A program made the position numbers and the translations under genes. A DNA stretch of 64,000 nucleotides from Lachnospiraceae bacterium (GTDB lineage: Bacteria > Bacillota > Clostridia > Lachnospirales > Lachnospiraceae): assembly GCA_017556805.1 (NCBI GenBank), contig JAFYMC010000029.1, forward strand, positions 38,463-102,462, in the 5' to 3' direction. The notes beneath the pieces were generated by a model. The model saw only the letters and a list, made by a program, of their open reading frames with translations. It did no database searches and was not told the DNA's origin. Within the stretch, counting starts at the first letter, position 1, and every line of letters starts with the position of its first letter. Below, piece by piece: positions 26,158 through 34,839 of this stretch.

Positions 26158-28872
26158 TTATTCATTTACCTTAATTTGCTTCTGAATGTTAATGGTCTCC
26201 AGCTTTCCGTATTTACTGCCGATATCCAGGTTATCTCTGGCGAGGATTCGCATAGTGAGATTGGAATCCCGGAGATAGATATTGCCGCTTCCGTTGATAT
26301 CGCCGATACCGGTAACGGAGTTACCCTCACAGTAGAAATCGGTAGAGGTAAGGAATGTACTGCAGTCCAAGGAACCGCCGTCGGTTCCGAAGCAGACGAT
26401 ATTCCGACCCCGGAGGTCACAGGCAATGGAACCGTGGGAGGCAATCAGGCGGCCGGCTCCGCCCCGCAGGACGCCGATGCCGCAAAGACCGATACCGGAT
26501 TCCGTAACGGAAATCTTGTGGTGGTCGATTAATATATTAGCGTTGCCGCTTATGCATCCGATACCCACCGCGTTTGCACCGGAGACATTCAGGAGGTCTT
26601 TGCTCTTTTTGATATCAATAATGCAATTGCCGTCAAAATTACCGATGCCGACACAGTTATTGCCGGAGCATTCTATTTGTACTTTGGTCTGATGGATGGA
26701 AATAATGGAACCTGCATCATTTTTTCCGCCGCCCACGGCGACGGAGTTTTCACCGCTGATATCGATATGAAGCTGACCGATAAAGTCAATCCAAATATTT
26801 CCGTAACTGTTATCCATGTCATTGCCGATACCGTAGGAATTCAACATCTCGCTGTGAATGTGCAAGGAACCCTCGCCGGTCAAATGAAAATCCGAACTTT
26901 GCGGAACCCGGATACCGCGGTTAATTATTTCGTTGTCGCCCTCCAGAATAACGGTTGCATTTGTGAAATTACCCAAGTCAAGGAGCGGACCTTCTTTTTC
27001 TGTGGTGATGTAAACATCCTTTAAGGTAATATGAGTATGTAATCCGTCCCGGATGGCAATCGAACAATTGATGGCAGTCCCCGGAACACCTTGAACGGTA
27101 ACGTGTTCGGTTTCAATAAGAATTGCATTGTAGTGCTCTGCGGTAATACGGGCAAGGTCTACCACCTCGTCTTCCTTCGGGCAATATACCTTGATTTCGT
27201 ATCCCGAACGCATCCGGTTCAGCTCCACAATCTCGTCACGTAACGACTCCGGCAGTTCCCGTAAAATATAGGACGCCGGCTTTGCAATATAATATCCTTG
27301 GATTAAGTCGGAACCGAGAGCAATCATGGTCTTTAATTCTTCATGAGTCTCGACCCCTTCTGCAAGGGCGTAGAATCCGTTTTCGTGTACAAACTCGATA
27401 ATACCGGCAACGAGTTTTTGCATCTTCGGCTTTTCCTGAATATTCTCGATGAGAGAACGGTCTATTTTTACATAGTTCGGTGCATAACGTATCAGGTTGG
27501 AGATATTGGAAAATCCGGTGCCGTAATCATCGATGGCAAGGGAAATATTATGTGCTTTTAAACGGTTACGTATCACCGTAATCCGGTCATTGTCCATCTC
27601 TGTCTGCTCGGTCATTTCAATGACCAGTTTGTCTAACAGATGTCCGTACTTGTTTACTATAGCAGACCAATCGGCAGCGTTTAACATATGGGCGGGGATG
27701 GAGTTTACAAACAGCTTGCAATCTTCGAACAGTTCTTCGTGTTCGCTGATATAGGCAAGGGTGTTTTGCATCGTGGCTTTTTCAATGTCATACAAACGGC
27801 CGTAGGCAGAGGCTGCATTCAATACCTCAAGCGGAGACATATAAATAACCGGATCGGTACGCATCAATGCTTCGTAGGCGAAAATGGTGCCGTTATGAGC
27901 ATCCGCAATCGGTTGGAAATGATAAAAGAACAGATTCTTTTCAATCAGCAGATTTAACGGCAGATGCTTGTCGGTGTCGGTCAGCATTGCCTGTTTGATA
28001 CGTAGGCTCATATCCGTGTGACGGAATTCGTTGGAGACGATACGAAAGGCCAGATTTAGGGCGGAATTAACCCGCTTTAACGGTGAGGCCATGGTAGTAA
28101 AGTTGTCGGTCCGAAGGGCATAATAACCGTAGATTTTCCCGTCTACATGGACCGTACTGAGAATATAGGCGGAATTGTCCGTAAGCCATTCGGTACTGTG
28201 AGGTATCATATCGGACAAAGGGAACCCGGATTTGAGATCGGTGTCGGATGCAATCGGTTGAGAGGAAATGACAATCGGGTTTTCCGAAAAGCAATTTCCG
28301 TCCTGTGATGCATTATGAAGAATCAGGTCGATGATATTATGATTCAGACACAGATAGGAACCATAGAGAAGGACTTCGGCCAGCAAGGTATCCAGGTCCT
28401 TGATATCCTGTATAGTAAGAACTTTGGAAAGCCATTCATACATAAAATCCTCATGGAGTATGGAATCCATCATTGCATGACGTAAGTCGAAGACCGTATC
28501 CGAAATCCGGTCGGCAGATGGTGTTTGCAGGTCTTCGGATCGGAAGGAATCCGATAAAAAGAGCTCCTCAGGAAGAATCGAAACACCCTGTGCGTTCGCC
28601 TGGCTGTACAGTGCTTCTGTAAGAGAAGAGGAACACATACTTTGCTCGTGGATGACAAGCGCATCAATGAGATGAAAGTTAATCAAGCCATAAACAGCGC
28701 CGGCATCATCGTGAAATGAATTCTGATTTTTGGAATCGGCAAAGCTGTTGAATATAAGTAGTTTATAATCGTTCTCCCGGGCATAGCGATACAATTGAGT
28801 CAAATAGGAAATTTGAGCATTGTTAAGGATTCCGGCGATACATGCGCCGATGATTTTCTTGTCTCCGATCAT
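26158..28872 (-). CDS. EAL-domain c-di-GMP phosphodiesterase with beta-solenoid C-terminus
   Basis: About 904 aa. N-terminal ~130 residues resemble the LacI/periplasmic-binding-like sensor fold (KIIGACIAGILNNAQISYLT); then a GAF-like region; then a full EAL domain (~310-550) with EAL (YEALMR), FVNS, IEMTE, DDYGTGFS, VKIDRS, AEGVET and QGYYIAKP, so catalytic residues are kept. The C-terminal ~330 residues are repeats of the type GENSVAVGGG, GNNCVGIGNF, GANAVGIGCI, GLCGIGVLRG, typical of a right-handed beta-helix. No membrane segment or signal is seen. ATG 28941 overlaps the promoter, so I use ATG 28872 behind GGATGGTG. Confidence 0.88.
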   Translation of the reverse strand: MIGDKKIIGACIAGILNNAQISYLTQLYRYARENDYKLLIFNSFADSKNQNSFHDDAGAVYGLINFHLIDALVIHEQSMCSSSLTEALYSQANAQGVSILPEELFLSDSFRSEDLQTPSADRISDTVFDLRHAMMDSILHEDFMYEWLSKVLTIQDIKDLDTLLAEVLLYGSYLCLNHNIIDLILHNASQDGNCFSENPIVISSQPIASDTDLKSGFPLSDMIPHSTEWLTDNSAYILSTVHVDGKIYGYYALRTDNFTTMASPLKRVNSALNLAFRIVSNEFRHTDMSLRIKQAMLTDTDKHLPLNLLIEKNLFFYHFQPIADAHNGTIFAYEALMRTDPVIYMSPLEVLNAASAYGRLYDIEKATMQNTLAYISEHEELFEDCKLFVNSIPAHMLNAADWSAIVNKYGHLLDKLVIEMTEQTEMDNDRITVIRNRLKAHNISLAIDDYGTGFSNISNLIRYAPNYVKIDRSLIENIQEKPKMQKLVAGIIEFVHENGFYALAEGVETHEELKTMIALGSDLIQGYYIAKPASYILRELPESLRDEIVELNRMRSGYEIKVYCPKEDEVVDLARITAEHYNAILIETEHVTVQGVPGTAINCSIAIRDGLHTHITLKDVYITTEKEGPLLDLGNFTNATVILEGDNEIINRGIRVPQSSDFHLTGEGSLHIHSEMLNSYGIGNDMDNSYGNIWIDFIGQLHIDISGENSVAVGGGKNDAGSIISIHQTKVQIECSGNNCVGIGNFDGNCIIDIKKSKDLLNVSGANAVGIGCISGNANILIDHHKISVTESGIGLCGIGVLRGGAGRLIASHGSIACDLRGRNIVCFGTDGGSLDCSTFLTSTDFYCEGNSVTGIGDINGSGNIYLRDSNLTMRILARDNLDIGSKYGKLETINIQKQIKVNE

Positions 28873-28941
28873 AATCGTCACCATCCTAACCGTATGGACC
28901 TGTAAAATAACACAAACAATAAAGTGAGAATAATTATACAT

Positions 28942-28970
28942 ATTATACCATATTTGTCGGAAAATATCAA
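28942..28970 (-). promoter_or_regulatory. Promoter of the EAL gene
   Basis: Minus strand TTGATA (28970-28965) and TATAAT (28947-28942), 17-base spacer: near-consensus sigma-A promoter. Confidence 0.75.
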
Positions 28971-28989
28971 GAAAAACAGCAAAAAGAAA

Positions 28990-29025
28990 GACCGATTCAA
29001 CGGGGAATATTGCCGTAAATCGGTC
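28990..29025 (-). terminator. Terminator after tldE
   Basis: GACCGATT and AATCGGTC arms with inner CGG/CCG pairing; on the minus strand a T-rich run follows. Ends the tldD-tldE transcript just before the EAL promoter. Confidence 0.75.
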
Positions 29026-29039
29026 CTTTTATTGTAATA

Positions 29040-30254
29040 TTAGGAATTTAGAGAAACGGATACCTTTACCAACACGCTTTTATCATTAAATACCGGCTGG
29101 TCGGAGCCGACACCGATATAGTCCTTTCCGAACATGTCGAACATGTTGGTGGAAAGAGTAAACGGTGGAAGGGAACCCAGGAATTTCTCGCCGTCGCAAA
29201 GGAAGGCGTGATGTACCGGCATCACGTAGTCGCCCTTTTCGTTGAAACCGCCGCCGCTGGCGTTGTCAAGGACAATGGTAAGTCTGCCGTCCAGTAATTC
29301 CTTAATGGTCTTTTCACTTCGCTTGATGAGAAGATTCACCTTTCCGTTGGACGGAATGTCGGAGAAGTTACTCCAGGCATTACCGGTGTAAGGAACATTA
29401 TATTTTTCTGCTACGCGGTGGTCGGAGTAACCGAGAAGCGGTACCCCCTTGTCGATAAATACACGACGGTCGCCTTCCCTTACATAGCCTTCGCCGTCCC
29501 AGAAAGTCTGGTGCCAGCATTCTTCGTCAGACCAGTCATCCACTAAGGTAAAGTCTTCGGAGAAGAGCTTCTGTCCCAGCTTTCCGCTAAACAGGGAGGT
29601 GCCCAGAGCCAGGCTTTCTGCATTAAGGCAACTTCTTACCATACCGATTAAGCCGTAGTATTGGGATTGCAAAATAGCTTCCTCCGGGAAATCTACTTTG
29701 GTTTCGTAGTTGCCTAAGTAGTTGTCGGCCGTGTCATAAAGTTTCTCAAAGGCAAAGTCTCTTTGACCGATTTCAAAATATCCGTCTGTGATATTTTTGC
29801 TGTCTTTGTGTTTGTAGCTGATTTCTACATGGACACTGCTGTCGGTGTTTTCAAAGTCCAGTCCATTATCGTTGGTACGCAGATGGGTGTCTGTATTCTG
29901 GTAAAACGAGCCGGACAGGGTAAACTGCGGATATTTTCCGCTGATACGGGTCAGGGCTTCTTTTGCAATGTCTAATAATTCTCGATCGCTGAGAATACGC
30001 TCGCATTTGTTGCGTTTTCTGCTGCCGGTGGCAAGCGGGTACGGATACGGACGCTGTAAGGCAAGGTTCTGTTCCGCTCTTTTATATCCTTCCTCGTCAC
30101 TCATTTCTCCTACCTGATAGTGAATGCCCACAAAACCGTCCCGGTATACACGGAAGGAATATTCCGGAGCTACCTTTTTTTGAAAGGAAACGATTTTATT
30201 TTCTGCAAATTCTACGGTAGATACGGTACTGATATAACTGAATTTTTCTTTCAT
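29040..30254 (-). CDS. tldE: TldE/PmbA-family subunit
   Basis: 404 aa, without the zinc motif of its partner. TldE (PmbA) forms a barrel-like heterodimer with TldD that degrades unfolded peptides and matures some peptides such as microcin B17 and CcdA. VRSCLNAESLALGTSLFSGK and SGGGFNEKGDYVMPVHHAFL are the recognisable family regions. AGGAGGGG precedes the ATG; it lies 11 bases after tldD. The sequence is divergent from enterobacterial PmbA. Confidence 0.8.
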   Translation of the reverse strand: MKEKFSYISTVSTVEFAENKIVSFQKKVAPEYSFRVYRDGFVGIHYQVGEMSDEEGYKRAEQNLALQRPYPYPLATGSRKRNKCERILSDRELLDIAKEALTRISGKYPQFTLSGSFYQNTDTHLRTNDNGLDFENTDSSVHVEISYKHKDSKNITDGYFEIGQRDFAFEKLYDTADNYLGNYETKVDFPEEAILQSQYYGLIGMVRSCLNAESLALGTSLFSGKLGQKLFSEDFTLVDDWSDEECWHQTFWDGEGYVREGDRRVFIDKGVPLLGYSDHRVAEKYNVPYTGNAWSNFSDIPSNGKVNLLIKRSEKTIKELLDGRLTIVLDNASGGGFNEKGDYVMPVHHAFLCDGEKFLGSLPPFTLSTNMFDMFGKDYIGVGSDQPVFNDKSVLVKVSVSLNS

Positions 30255-30265
30255 GGAATCCCCTC

Positions 30266-31603
30266 CTAGTTTACGGTAAGTGTCTTGACACGAATACTCG
30301 GACCGCCGGCGGAAACCGGAGCGCTTTGTACGTTTTTGCCACAGACAAAGGTGTCAAACAGTTCAAAATCCGTGCCTACGGCATCAATGTCAAACAAGGT
30401 TTTGAATACGGTTCCGGTGACTACGTTGGCACGAACCGGTTCGCAGAGCTTGCCGTCCCGGATGCGGTAGCAAAGGCTTGGCTGCATGGTAAAGGTGGAC
30501 ATGCCGGTACCGTAGTTTACCTGATAAACATAGATGCCGTCCTTCACTTCTTTTATCATTTCTTCCGGATCGTCGGTACCACCTTCCAAATAGGTGTTGG
30601 TCATACGGACAATCGGTGCATACAAATAGCTTTCTGCTCTTGCGTTTCCGGTAAGGGCTTCGCCTAAGGTGGTGGCGGATTTTGCGTCGTGGAGTCTTCC
30701 GGTAAGAACACCCTTTTCAATCAGACATACACCTTTTGCCTTGGTGCCTTCGTCGTCGTAAGGAACATAGCCGTGATTAAGTAGGTCACCCACGTCGCGG
30801 ATGGTAACTTTTTCATTGCCTACTTTTTTTCCTATCACCCATTCGTCCTGCAGTGCTTTGTCATTTAACATAAAGTCGGACTCACTCTTATGACCGAAAC
30901 TTTCATGGGTAAACATAGCGGTAACAACCGGGGATAAGATACAGGTGTAATCTCCCGGAACTACGTCTACGGCGTTTCTTGCATAGTCTAAGTAGCGGTC
31001 CCGTTCGGCAATGATCTCGTCTGTACGACCCAGTAAGCGGTCGAAGGAAAGCTCTGTGTAGTATTTTCCGCCTTCGGTGGTGATGTCGTTTACCGTGAAG
31101 CAGAAGAAGATGCTCATGGTGCAGTACTGCATATCCTGTACAATAGCGGCGCTCTTGCTGGAGTAGAACTGTTTCTTAATGTGAGTGCTGTTATAACTTC
31201 CGGTGTAGAGCTTCAGTTCCGGAATTGATTGGTCCACGCATTCGTCCAGATAGGTAAGGATAAGCTCTTTCGCTTTTTCGCGAGGAACTTTTCGTAAATC
31301 GTTTTCTCCTTCATAGAGAAGAACGGTGTCCTTGTTTGTTTCAAAGGCAGCCACCACCGGGTCATTTAAAATGTCCGGGTTCGGAGTGGCCAGCGTGGCC
31401 AGATTGTCGATTTCTGCCTGAATGCCTGCAATGTCATTGGTGGTGCCGGTGTACCACATGGTGCCGTCATAGATGCGAATGATGGCGCCGGTGACCGAGG
31501 TGGCGGAATCCGCTTCTACATCCCCGTTTTTGACAAAGAAATAGGTACTGGCCGTTTCTTCGATGCGTACATCGGTGTATAAATCTTTTGGAAACTGATA
31601 CAT
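30266..31603 (-). CDS. tldD: TldD-family zinc metallopeptidase
   Basis: 445 aa. The HExxxH zinc motif is present as HESFGH (H233, E234, H238), followed by SESDFM. GYVPYDDEGTKAKGVCLIEK and VLTGRLHDAKSATTLGE match TldD. The catalytic partner of TldE; an AAGGAGGG ribosome site supports the start. No RiPP precursor or maturase lies nearby, so general peptide turnover is the safer role. Confidence 0.88.
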   Translation of the reverse strand: MYQFPKDLYTDVRIEETASTYFFVKNGDVEADSATSVTGAIIRIYDGTMWYTGTTNDIAGIQAEIDNLATLATPNPDILNDPVVAAFETNKDTVLLYEGENDLRKVPREKAKELILTYLDECVDQSIPELKLYTGSYNSTHIKKQFYSSKSAAIVQDMQYCTMSIFFCFTVNDITTEGGKYYTELSFDRLLGRTDEIIAERDRYLDYARNAVDVVPGDYTCILSPVVTAMFTHESFGHKSESDFMLNDKALQDEWVIGKKVGNEKVTIRDVGDLLNHGYVPYDDEGTKAKGVCLIEKGVLTGRLHDAKSATTLGEALTGNARAESYLYAPIVRMTNTYLEGGTDDPEEMIKEVKDGIYVYQVNYGTGMSTFTMQPSLCYRIRDGKLCEPVRANVVTGTVFKTLFDIDAVGTDFELFDTFVCGKNVQSAPVSAGGPSIRVKTLTVN

Positions 31604-31640
31604 GGTGTAAACCCTCCTTATACATTATTTTCCAAAACTC

Positions 31641-31669
31641 AGTATAACATATAAGGGGGGAAAACATCC
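31641..31669 (-). promoter_or_regulatory. Putative tldD promoter
   Basis: Minus-strand TATACT (31646-31641) with a weak -35 TGGATG (31669-31664), 17-base spacer. Confidence 0.45.
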
Positions 31670-31750
31670 AGAAAAAAAGAGAGAAACAGGGAGAATTTTG
31701 GTTGTGCTTTGTAACCTTTGTTTGTGAAAAAAGTATCTGGGCTTTTTTGC

Positions 31751-31779
31751 TTGACTTCCCGCTTTACCTATGATAAGAT
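31751..31779 (+). promoter_or_regulatory. Promoter of the T-box leader
   Basis: TTGACT (31751-31756) and TAAGAT (31774-31779) with a 17-base spacer, just before the leader RNA. Confidence 0.65.
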
Positions 31780-31794
31780 AACACTAATCAGTGA

Positions 31795-32069
31795 AAAGGC
31801 AGTGAAGGAAAAGAGTAGGTATCCGAAACGGTACAGAGAGAAGACGGCGGTGCGAGTCTTTGCGGGAAGGATAGTGAAGCAGTTCCGGAGCTTTGAACCG
31901 AACGGCGCAGCCCAGTAGGCTTCAACGGAGTTCCTCCGTTACAGGGAAACGGTATTAGAAGAGATTCTTGTATCGGCAGAGTGCAGGGTTTTTCCCTGAA
32001 GTTAGGTGGTAACACGGACAGATTGTTCGCCCTAAGTTGATAGGATTCTATCGACTTAGGGCTTTTTTC
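31795..32069 (+). promoter_or_regulatory. T-box riboswitch leader
   Basis: The order of elements matches Firmicute T-box leaders that sense uncharged tRNA: AAAAGAGTA near the 5' side of stem I, the AGAGAG bulge and GGTGCGAG apical motif, stem II/III region AGCCCAGTAGGCTTCAACGG, the antiterminator T-box sequence AGGTGGTAACACGG (32004-32017), and a terminator hairpin. The specifier is not certain; one reading is TTC (Phe) at 31883-31885. The next gene starts 160 bases beyond the terminator, with a palindromic element between. Confidence 0.85.
32029..32068 (+). terminator. T-box terminator hairpin
   Basis: GCCCTAAGTTGATAG pairs with CTATCGACTTAGGGC, followed by six T residues. Alternative to the antiterminator built with the T-box sequence just upstream. 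Confidence 0.88.
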
Positions 32070-32200
32070 GTGTAGGCAAAGTGAGCATGCGCGCAATTTG
32101 CGGGAACTTGTTCCCAAGCAATTGAGCAGTCATGCGAACGCGCCCACGACCGAGTGACGAAGTCACGAGGTTGGGGGTGCACGAAGTGCGAGCCTACACG
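32069..32200. repeat. Palindromic element with GAA-loop hairpins
   Basis: Outer arms CGTGTAGGC (32069-32077) and GCCTACACG (32192-32200) enclose several hairpins: CAATTTGC-GGGAAC/TTCCC-GCAATTG, GTGAC-GAA-GTCAC and GCAC-GAA-GTGC. The G+C-rich content and repeated GAA loops differ from surrounding DNA. Resembles a REP/MITE-type intergenic element; no coding sense. Confidence 0.7.
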
Positions 32201-32230
32201 TAGATTTGATAATTTTGGAGGTATAAACAA

Positions 32231-32521
32231 ATGGGAATTAACTCAATTGATGCAGAAGATGATCAGTTTGCATATCGCTATGATACACAGTTGTTAATCG
32301 ACAGAAGAGATGAAGATCTGGATGAGGATGCAATTGCGGACTATATTACGGAACATTTCGAGGGGAATAGTTTAATTGCTGCCGGGGATGAAGATATGGT
32401 AAAAATCCATTTCCATACCAACGAACCATGGAAGATTTTAGAATATTGTAATACAATCGGTGAGATTTATGATATTGTAGTGGAAGATATGATCAGACAG
32501 GCAAACGGATTACAGGGGTAA
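32231..32521 (+). CDS. Stand-alone FakA-middle-domain-like protein
   Basis: 96 aa. AYRYDTQLLIDRRDEDLDED, FEGNSLIAAGDEDMVKIHFH and TNEPWKILEYCNTIGEIYDI correspond to the middle domain of the DAK-kinase-like FakA/YloV proteins (GDSLVVVGDDDLVKVHVHT pattern). The kinase and C-terminal parts are absent. TTGGAGG precedes the ATG and the frame is clean, so it is a small gene in its own right rather than a fresh break. Role unknown; perhaps binds a fatty-acid-binding DegV protein elsewhere. Confidence 0.7.
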   Translation: MGINSIDAEDDQFAYRYDTQLLIDRRDEDLDEDAIADYITEHFEGNSLIAAGDEDMVKIHFHTNEPWKILEYCNTIGEIYDIVVEDMIRQANGLQG

Positions 32522-32539
32522 GCCGTTTAAGGAGGAAGT

Positions 32540-33193
32540 ATGGAAAGCAAAAAAGTAACCGGATTTGATTATTTATGGTGTGCATTATATGCATTTGCAA
32601 GTGTAGCGTTTGAACTGCTGGTAGTAGCAGTGGAAGGTATGATGGGGCTTGAGATGAACAATTTTACAACGATGCAGAATATCGTGCATTGGTTGATTAC
32701 AATTGTCGGCTGGGTGCTGTTGGGCATTCTGGTAATCTATATCGGAAAACGAACGACAGGTTTTGATATATGGGAGCGTGGCAGTAAGATGCTGCCGTGG
32801 CAATATGTTGCAATTGTTATTTGCTTTGTTGTCAATATCATTGCTAAGTACTTGGAGTGGGATGGATTTAAAGTGGTTTCGGAATGGAATGCCAGAGGTC
32901 CGTTATTGTTTGTATTCCAATACCTTTATTATCTGGCGGAGGGTTTTTTGATTTCCCTTATTATTGTGTTCGGACAAAAGGCTTGTGAGAAATGGTTTCA
33001 CAATGAAAAAATACCCTATGGCGGCATCGTTCTCGGTTTAACATGGGGATTGGCACATATTTTTACAAAGGGAAGTTTGGTTGTCGGACTTCTCTCGGCT
33101 ATCGGTGGTTTTTTGTTTGGTGCCGTTTATTTACTGGTGAACAAAGATTACAGAAAGACATTGCCGATTGTTACATTGCTTTTTATTCTTTAA
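32540..33193 (+). CDS. Multi-pass membrane protein, CPBP-like
   Basis: 217 aa with about six hydrophobic segments (ELLVVAVEGMM, IVGWVLLGILVIYIG, YVAIVICFVVNIIAKYL, LAEGFLISLIIVFG, then a C-terminal pair). YGGIVLGLTWGLAHIF resembles the second motif of CPBP intramembrane proteases, but the EExxxR motif is missing, so protease activity is doubtful. AGGAGG precedes the ATG; it follows the FakA-like gene by 18 bases. Confidence 0.65.
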   Translation: MESKKVTGFDYLWCALYAFASVAFELLVVAVEGMMGLEMNNFTTMQNIVHWLITIVGWVLLGILVIYIGKRTTGFDIWERGSKMLPWQYVAIVICFVVNIIAKYLEWDGFKVVSEWNARGPLLFVFQYLYYLAEGFLISLIIVFGQKACEKWFHNEKIPYGGIVLGLTWGLAHIFTKGSLVVGLLSAIGGFLFGAVYLLVNKDYRKTLPIVTLLFIL

Positions 33194-33202
33194 GGAGGCA
33201 TT

Positions 33203-34261
33203 ATGAAAAGCGGAAAGGTTTCGGATACCGCCCTTCGGCGGTCTATATTAAAGGAAGTACAAAAAGTGAATCAGGGAACCCTTTCGCCGACAGTGGGCGG
33301 AGGCGCGACCACTGTCCCGAATTGCCATGTGTCCGGAGGGCTGGCACGAGCCGGGGAAGAGGTAGCGGTATTCAGTGCTATGCAGACGGTATCCGGAGAA
33401 GGTCTTCTGACTGCCTATCTGGCGGCGGTGCGGGCAGCAAACAGCCTGGCGGCCAAGGGGGCGACACTGCAGTCGGCTTCTATCGCCATTACGGTGCCGG
33501 AGTCCATGGACGAGAGGGACTTACGAAAGATGCACGAACGCTACTGCGACTATTTGCAGCAGCATAATATAAAGATCGTCGGCGGTCACACGGCGGTAAG
33601 CGCAGTGGTGACAGAACCGGTGGTGTCAGTACAGATGATGGGTGTTGTGAATGCTCCGAGGGCGAATGATGGTCAGGGAGAACGAGCAGAAATCGAAAAA
33701 TCGGATGCATTCCTCGGACTCGATATTGTCATGACAAAAACCTGCGGTCTTGGAGGTACGGCACTTTTGGCGGGTCATTTTACGGATGAACTGGCCACCA
33801 GATATCCGCGACGGTTTATCGAACGGGCCGCAGAGTTTCTTGTTGATACAGAGAAGAACGAGGAAGGTTATCTTGCGATGGCGGACGGTGCGGTCTATGT
33901 CCATGCGGCGGCGGAAGGCGGAGTATTCGGTGCCCTTTGGGAACTGGCAGAATATGCCGAATGCGGGTTGGAGATTGAACTGCCGGCTATCCCGATTTTG
34001 CAGGAAACGGTGGAAATCTGTGAGTACTTTGATGTGAACCCGTACCAGCTGCGGACAGAGGGGGTGTTCTTAATTCTGACGGAGCATGGCGGAAGACTTT
34101 GCGAAGCTTTGGAAGAAAAGGGAATCCCGGCGGCAGTCATCGGAAAGACGGTACCGGGGCTTGATCGGGCGGTACGAAACGGCGAAGAAGTGAGATACTT
34201 AGAACCGAATCGAGTGGAAGAATATGAAAGAGTCATGGTGGCCAAACGAGCTTCGAAATAG
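33203..34261 (+). CDS. AIR synthase-related (PurM/HypE-like) protein
   Basis: 352 aa with the PurM-like ATPase fold: N-terminal glycine-rich segment SPTVGGGATT, a helix AYLAAVRAANSLAAKGATLQ, IKIVGGHTAVSAVV matching the metal-phosphate loop, and a C-terminal half ending GKTVPGLDRAV. It is not purM, which is elsewhere here, and lacks its DCVAMCVND segment. Substrate unknown. Lies 9 bases after the membrane protein in an apparent operon that continues to the Lrp gene. Confidence 0.72.
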   Translation: MKSGKVSDTALRRSILKEVQKVNQGTLSPTVGGGATTVPNCHVSGGLARAGEEVAVFSAMQTVSGEGLLTAYLAAVRAANSLAAKGATLQSASIAITVPESMDERDLRKMHERYCDYLQQHNIKIVGGHTAVSAVVTEPVVSVQMMGVVNAPRANDGQGERAEIEKSDAFLGLDIVMTKTCGLGGTALLAGHFTDELATRYPRRFIERAAEFLVDTEKNEEGYLAMADGAVYVHAAAEGGVFGALWELAEYAECGLEIELPAIPILQETVEICEYFDVNPYQLRTEGVFLILTEHGGRLCEALEEKGIPAAVIGKTVPGLDRAVRNGEEVRYLEPNRVEEYERVMVAKRASK

Positions 34262-34353
34262 AATAAGCCTGTAAGATATCAGGGGCTGTGTGCAGGATGC
34301 AAAACAAAGAATAAACAAAAATAGAGTAAGAATATAAAAAGGAGGATACTACC

Positions 34354-34839
34354 ATGCGTGAAGAAATTTTAAAGACATTGGATAAAAACAGCAAGGTCGC
34401 GGAAAGCGATTTGGCCAAGATGTTAGGCATGACCGAAGAAGAGGTTCATGCGGAGATTAAGAAGTTAGAGGCGGAGCACGTGATTTGCGGTTACCCGACT
34501 CTCATTAACTGGGACGCTACCACCGAGGAGCGTGTAACGGCGTTAATCGAGGTAAAGGTTACCCCACAGAGAGGTCAGGGATTTGACAAGATTGCGGAGC
34601 GTATTTATCGCTATGACGAAGTAGAGTCCGTATATTTGATGTCCGGCGGTTTTGATTTGACCGTCATTATTGAAGGTAAGAGCATGCGTGAAGTGGCGAA
34701 TTTTGTTTCCCAGAAGCTGGCGCCGATGGAAGCGGTACTGTCTACCGGAACCCATTTTGTTTTGAAAAAATATAAAGAGCACGGCCTTCCGCTGGTATCC
34801 GAAGGCGACGGTGATGAAAGGATGTTGGTGACCCCATGA
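34354..34839 (+). CDS. Lrp/AsnC-family regulator
   Basis: 161 aa. N-terminal winged HTH (KVAESDLAKMLGMTEEEVHA, EIKKLEAEHVICGYPTLINW) and C-terminal RAM ligand domain (ERVTALIEVKVTPQRGQGFD to AVLSTGTHFVLKKY). Senses an amino acid. Stop overlaps the aminotransferase start by 4 bases, so it probably regulates that enzyme. AAGGAGG precedes the ATG. Confidence 0.92.
   Translation: MREEILKTLDKNSKVAESDLAKMLGMTEEEVHAEIKKLEAEHVICGYPTLINWDATTEERVTALIEVKVTPQRGQGFDKIAERIYRYDEVESVYLMSGGFDLTVIIEGKSMREVANFVSQKLAPMEAVLSTGTHFVLKKYKEHGLPLVSEGDGDERMLVTP

Noticed and set aside
33203-34261. Second purM
   Set aside because: Lacks the PurM metal and substrate segments ([18 protein letters not shown]); better called AIR-synthase-related.
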